15,918 bases of DNA from Planctomycetota bacterium (GTDB taxonomy: Bacteria; Planctomycetota; Planctomycetia; Planctomycetales; Planctomycetaceae), in contig JAJRTM010000275.1 of NCBI GenBank assembly GCA_024278285.1, positions 1-15,918 on the forward strand, in the 5' to 3' direction. How positions within the stretch are numbered: the first letter of the stretch is position 1; the number at the start of each line of letters is the position of its first letter. Under the pieces are notes generated by a model that worked only from the letters and a program-made list of their open reading frames with translations, was not told the origin of the DNA and did no database searches. This document shows positions 12,888 to 15,918 of this stretch, one piece after another. A program made the translations under genes and the position numbers.

Positions 12888-15119
12888 CTCATCTCCCATG
12901 CGGTACAAAGGCAGAAAGCGGTAGTAGACTTCGAGGGAGAGAGTTGCGAGCGCGGTGGAATAAACTCGTCCGCCGTAGCCTCCCCAGGGACCAGCGGGAT
13001 TCCAAGAACCAGCGAGGTCTCCTTTTTTGACCTGATCTTCCACCAGCAGTTCCCGCAACAATCCGTTCCATTGTTCCCACTCTTTTCCGCCAAACTGATA
13101 CATCGCCAGCGTGCCGTAGTACCAGTAATACAGGTTTGGATCGGACATGCGAGGCAGGTTATCTTCGGAGAGCATAAACTGTGTTGCTTCAAGACTGGCC
13201 GGGCTTTCGCGGGATATGCCAAGCATCTGTTTGCAGAACAGAGCTTCTGCGGTCATCGAAACGGTAATTTCAGAACCGAATTCCGGGTGATACGCAGCCA
13301 GCCCTTTGTTCTTTCCTAAAGAGCGATCAACCAGAAACTTGACCATTAATTCCTTGGCTGATTCGGGGACGGCGATGCCTGCAATTTCTGCACTTTTGAG
13401 AGCCATCATCTGCCAGCCGAACATGCTCATATCGCCCGACCACTTCGGCAGATAACGCCAGCCGCCATCTTCTTTGTTTTGCATCGCAACGGTAAACTGA
13501 ATCGCTTTAACGACTGCGACGGTTAATTGATCCTCCACCGTTTTGTCGTTCTGCATGCCGTATGCTTCGGCGAGTGCATAGCTCGCCATTCCGTGGCAGT
13601 ACATCCCCGCATACTTTGTTGCATCGCCGCCCAGGTAGCCGTCTTCTCGCTGTTGTGAGATGAGCCAGTTAATCGCCTTGCCGACGGTTTTGGCATACTT
13701 CCCTTCATCGGGAGTGTAACCGGCTCCCAAAAATGCGAGCACCGTCAGCGCGGTCACGCCTGCATCGCCATTGACGCCAGCTTTGAGGCGATCGATGCCA
13801 TCTTCATCGATACCAATTTTTCCCGAACCATGTTTATCGGCATCCCAATATCCAGCTTCCTCTTGTGTTGAGGCAAGCCAGGCGAGTGCTTTTTCGACCG
13901 CTTCTTCGGAAGCATCGGTACCACCTCGCATGCGGGCGATATCTTTACGTCGCGCCAAATCTCGCAAACGATATGTTGCAGGAACCTTGGCGGAGACTCC
14001 GCGTTTGACCGCATCGAAATTAGGTGTTGGTAGATCCGCTAGCAGGGGAATTTCATTCATACTGGGCGAAGTTGGGACCATCACCGTTGGTGAACTTCCG
14101 GTAATTTTTCCGGGAGTAGTTCCAACCGTGCGATTCAACTTCGGTACATCGGTTAAAGCTCGCGGTGTTCTTCGCGAGCGAACCATCGCGCGTGCATTCG
14201 ATTGATTCGGCTGCGAAGCCCCTTCTCCTTTGTGAACATCTTCGCCTGTAATTAAATTATCTGCAGTGACGGGCACCGGGGCTTCCCGGCGGTTAATCAT
14301 ATCGGAAACGATACCACGATTCGGAAGTTCGGGAGTTGGCCCACGTTCAAAATCGAGAGATTGCAACATCTTCTGCTCAACCACTTCTGGGCTTACCCGA
14401 TCAATTCCCCCCGCATTGGGGCGGCGAATTTTTTCGGTGAGAACCTGACTGCGAGGCATTTGGCTTCGTTTTCGAGTTGGATTCTTTTTGTCTGTCCCCT
14501 GCGATGGATCGGGCTGCATCGACGGAAGTTCTGGATTTTCTAACTCGGGAATCTCTGCCATCTCTGAAGGTTTATTGGTGTCTCGTTTCATCATTGCCAG
14601 TTCGGGTGATTCATTTTTATCTGGCAGAGGAAGACTTTTGGTTGGAATCTCGGGCGTTAATTCGACCGGTTTTTCAAGTTCTCTTTCCGGAGCTTGTGAA
14701 GGTTCTGTTTGAAATTCTTCACGTTGCTGACGCGTCATTTCTTTTTTTTGATCCAGCGGGATCGATTCCCAAATCGGCGTATTGCCTGCTTTGTCGATGC
14801 GGGTTTGTCGCTCGCCTGCGATAATAACATCGTGAATGCGGATCGGTTCTAAATCTTTGACGACCTGCTCTCGAATCAACTCAGGCGCCAGAATAATGAC
14901 GCCTGCCCCGGAAGAAAGATGAAGCATTAACGAAAAGAGCAACGATTTTGAAGAAGCGTGGTGGTCTCCCCAACTTGTAATCAACATCGTTACCAGATGC
15001 ACCGAGGCAAACAGAAAACCGAGGACCAGGCCACCCCAGACCCATTGCTCTGCGGTTTGCTGAGAAACGTTAAAAAACTCGGCAAGTCGGCGGTAAAATT
15101 CTGTTGTGGCGGTATTCAC
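12885..15119 (-). CDS. Membrane-anchored squalene-cyclase-like (prenyltransferase/squalene oxidase repeat) toroid protein
   Basis: A 744-residue protein in three parts. Residues 1-80 hold two hydrophobic helices (about 28-48, WGGLVLGFLFASVHLVTMLI, and about 60-79). Residues 80-400 are a low-complexity linker rich in Pro, Glu, Ser and Arg. Residues 403-744 form an alpha/alpha-toroid of the squalene/hopene cyclase superfamily with repeats such as ALAWLASTQEEAGYWDA, AINWLISQQREDGYLGG and VAMQNKEDGGWRY. The cyclase DXDD acid motif and the complement-type thioester are not visible, so it is probably a binding or scaffold domain, exported if the helices act as anchor. The start is GTG at 15119, with GAGGAG at 15125-15130 (5-base spacing) inside the end of exbD; the two genes overlap by GTGA. 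That coupling suggests joint function with an ExbB/ExbD-type proton-driven motor. Such toroid proteins recur in Planctomycetes; their role is unknown. Confidence 0.88.
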   Translation of the reverse strand: MNTATTEFYRRLAEFFNVSQQTAEQWVWGGLVLGFLFASVHLVTMLITSWGDHHASSKSLLFSLMLHLSSGAGVIILAPELIREQVVKDLEPIRIHDVIIAGERQTRIDKAGNTPIWESIPLDQKKEMTRQQREEFQTEPSQAPERELEKPVELTPEIPTKSLPLPDKNESPELAMMKRDTNKPSEMAEIPELENPELPSMQPDPSQGTDKKNPTRKRSQMPRSQVLTEKIRRPNAGGIDRVSPEVVEQKMLQSLDFERGPTPELPNRGIVSDMINRREAPVPVTADNLITGEDVHKGEGASQPNQSNARAMVRSRRTPRALTDVPKLNRTVGTTPGKITGSSPTVMVPTSPSMNEIPLLADLPTPNFDAVKRGVSAKVPATYRLRDLARRKDIARMRGGTDASEEAVEKALAWLASTQEEAGYWDADKHGSGKIGIDEDGIDRLKAGVNGDAGVTALTVLAFLGAGYTPDEGKYAKTVGKAINWLISQQREDGYLGGDATKYAGMYCHGMASYALAEAYGMQNDKTVEDQLTVAVVKAIQFTVAMQNKEDGGWRYLPKWSGDMSMFGWQMMALKSAEIAGIAVPESAKELMVKFLVDRSLGKNKGLAAYHPEFGSEITVSMTAEALFCKQMLGISRESPASLEATQFMLSEDNLPRMSDPNLYYWYYGTLAMYQFGGKEWEQWNGLLRELLVEDQVKKGDLAGSWNPAGPWGGYGGRVYSTALATLSLEVYYRFLPLYRMGDE

Positions 15120-15538
15120 GACTTCTCCTCACCCGCCAGGCGATTCGCTAAAGACAAATTGGTAATACCAATGCGGTGACAAATCGCGAGCACGTTCATC
15201 ACATTCTGATAAGCCCCTTGCGCATCGCCGCGCACAACAACCGCCTGTTCCTTATATCGTTTGTGAGCAATGATCAATTCCTGTTCCAGATCCTTCAGAG
15301 TGATCAACTTTTCGCCCAGAAACAGTTCTCCTGATTCAGCCACGCTGACGATAATTTCATCGGGCAATTCCGAAAGTGGAAGCGCATCGGAAACGGTCGG
15401 CAGTTTAATTTGAAACTGCCGTTCCGCATCAGAAAATTTTGTCCCGACCATGAAGAAAATGACCAACAAAAAAACGATGTCGATCATCGGTGTCAAATCG
15501 AGGCTCGGTTCTTCAATATCCGCTGTCTTTAATGGCAT
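15116..15538 (-). CDS. ExbD/TolR-family biopolymer transport protein
   Basis: A 140-residue protein with the standard ExbD/TolR plan: a short cytoplasmic N-terminus, one membrane helix DLTPMIDIVFLLVIFFMVGT at about 14-33, and a periplasmic domain (IKLPTVSDA, then DEIIVSVAESGELFLGEKLITLKDLEQEL, then VVVRGDAQGAYQNVMNVLAICHRIGI). Asp20 sits at the position of the proton-path aspartate of ExbD/TolR, so the motor residue is intact. By family knowledge it needs an ExbB/TolQ pentamer to use the proton-motive force. None is in the window: upstream is a 218-base gap and the end of an unrelated gene. It is coupled to the toroid gene by GTGA overlap. The start ATG has only weak purine-rich sequence (aagagacgg) before it. 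Confidence 0.94.
   Translation of the reverse strand: MPLKTADIEEPSLDLTPMIDIVFLLVIFFMVGTKFSDAERQFQIKLPTVSDALPLSELPDEIIVSVAESGELFLGEKLITLKDLEQELIIAHKRYKEQAVVVRGDAQGAYQNVMNVLAICHRIGITNLSLANRLAGEEKS
15125..15130 (-). promoter_or_regulatory. Ribosome-binding site for the toroid gene, inside exbD
   Basis: GAGGAG on the minus strand, 5 bases before the GTG at 15119, encoded by the last codons of exbD (..GEEKS). It is the best Shine-Dalgarno match in the window and decides the GTG start, consistent with coupled translation. Confidence 0.7.
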
Positions 15539-15756
15539 CGCCGTCTCTTGATTTATTTATCTATCTAAATGGTAACTATTAATTTGCAGGAGACGTCATT
15601 TCGTGACGACACCCCGCCACCCAGTATATCGGCAATTATCGTGACGGAAACAGTATTCCTGAGATTTCGTGAGATCCAAACAGTTACAATGGGGCAAATA
15701 GGAGAACGAGAGTGGCCTGGCGTTTTTTGACCTCAAGGTGATGATTCATCAAACTG
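15539..15756. other. Intergenic gap upstream of exbD
   Basis: A 218-base gap between two leftward genes. It has a hairpin with 7-base arms, one mismatch (gacgtca 15592-15598, tgacgac 15604-15610), and a cagttac motif (15681-15687) like those at 4611 and 4831. No gene is seen. The exbD promoter should be here but no clear -35/-10 pair stands out. Confidence 0.5.
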
Positions 15757-15918
15757 TCATTCCTTTGGGGGCAACAGGGCACCAACTTTGTTCAAATGTC
15801 TTTCCCAGGTTGTTGCTCCCTGTTCGCGAGTTTTTAGTGAGGAGAGTGGACGGTAGCCGAGTTTTTTGCCGGTTAGTTGGTCGATCCAGTAAATGGAAAT
15901 TTCACGAACAGCGGCTTG
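15757..15918 (-). CDS. C-terminal end of an unidentified protein (possible HEAT-repeat type), cut by window edge
   Basis: The frame is open from the right edge to a TGA at 15759-15757, giving 53 visible residues that begin QAAVREISIYWIDQLTGKKL and continue GYRPLSSLKTREQGATTWERHL to ..LLPPKE. The pattern of a helix ending in (L)TGKxLGYxP, then a REQG..WERHL helix, is reminiscent of the C-terminal ends of planctomycete HEAT-repeat or cytochrome-associated proteins with 'aVR.ia...L..iTG...gYdP....r...w..wl'. That is recall of a pattern, not a match I can verify. The protein-like composition and lack of stops support a real gene. It is on the same strand as exbD, 218 bases upstream. Confidence 0.6.
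   Translation of the reverse strand, partial: QAAVREISIYWIDQLTGKKLGYRPLSSLKTREQGATTWERHLNKVGALLPPKE

Noticed and set aside
13771..14205. Rightward 144-codon frame antisense to the toroid gene
   Set aside because: It mirrors the Pro/Ser/Arg-rich linker and the start of the toroid; the leftward frame has clear domains and a strong start signal.
12885..15119. True squalene-hopene cyclase or prenyltransferase enzyme
   Set aside because: No DXDD acid motif or full set of QW repeats is visible, and the long linker with membrane anchors does not fit a cyclase enzyme.

Overview
The window looks like chromosomal DNA of a planctomycete (Planctomycetota, probably the Planctomycetaceae or a close relative). 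The evidence is the gene families present: a DUF1559 protein with a prepilin-type N-terminus, a secreted protein with two DUF1080 domains, a Ser/Thr kinase paired with an ECF sigma factor, and a membrane-anchored squalene-cyclase-like toroid protein next to ExbD. Base composition is moderate. Intergenic gaps are long and full of short palindromic repeats. This assignment rests on family knowledge; no search was run.

Region 1 (1-2548) is regulatory. A leftward ECF sigma factor (518-1111) overlaps the start of a planctomycete-type Ser/Thr kinase (521 to the left edge) by ATGA. Diverging rightward, a second ECF sigma factor (about 1668-2276) overlaps by ATGA a 91-residue soluble zinc-finger anti-sigma factor (2273-2548).

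Region 2 (2549-5018) holds one gene, a DUF1559 pseudopilin-like protein (3092-4150). It is embedded in repeat-rich DNA: CACGGAT-type repeats in opposite orientations on both sides, a roughly 60-bp inverted repeat with nested hairpins (4446-4605), a perfect 24-bp inverted repeat (4746-4823) and a solo terminal repeat (4905-4929).

Region 3 (5019-9310) is a rightward two-gene ABC export operon: a LolD/YbbA/MacB-class ATPase and, overlapping by ATGA, a 1187-residue FtsX-type permease with about ten predicted membrane spans and an unusually large first extracytoplasmic domain. A MITE-like element (9359-9505) lies in the convergent gap after it.

Region 4 (9629-12251, leftward) is a probable operon for two exported proteins 43 bp apart: a gluzincin-like HEAVH metallopeptidase with a C-terminal PA-IL-lectin-like domain, then a double DUF1080 (3-keto-disaccharide hydrolase-like) protein. 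Together they suggest extracytoplasmic glycan or glycoprotein work.

Region 5 (12252-12884) is a repeat-rich gap with a second MITE-like copy (12551-12701), in the opposite orientation to the first, and another palindromic element (12737-12810).

Region 6 (12885-15538, leftward) pairs ExbD with a 744-residue protein built as two membrane helices, a proline-rich linker and an alpha/alpha-toroid domain, overlapping by GTGA. No ExbB/TolQ partner is in the window. The right edge carries the C-terminal end of an unidentified leftward gene (15757-15918). The most notable signals are the structured intergenic repeat families and the ExbD/toroid pair without ExbB.
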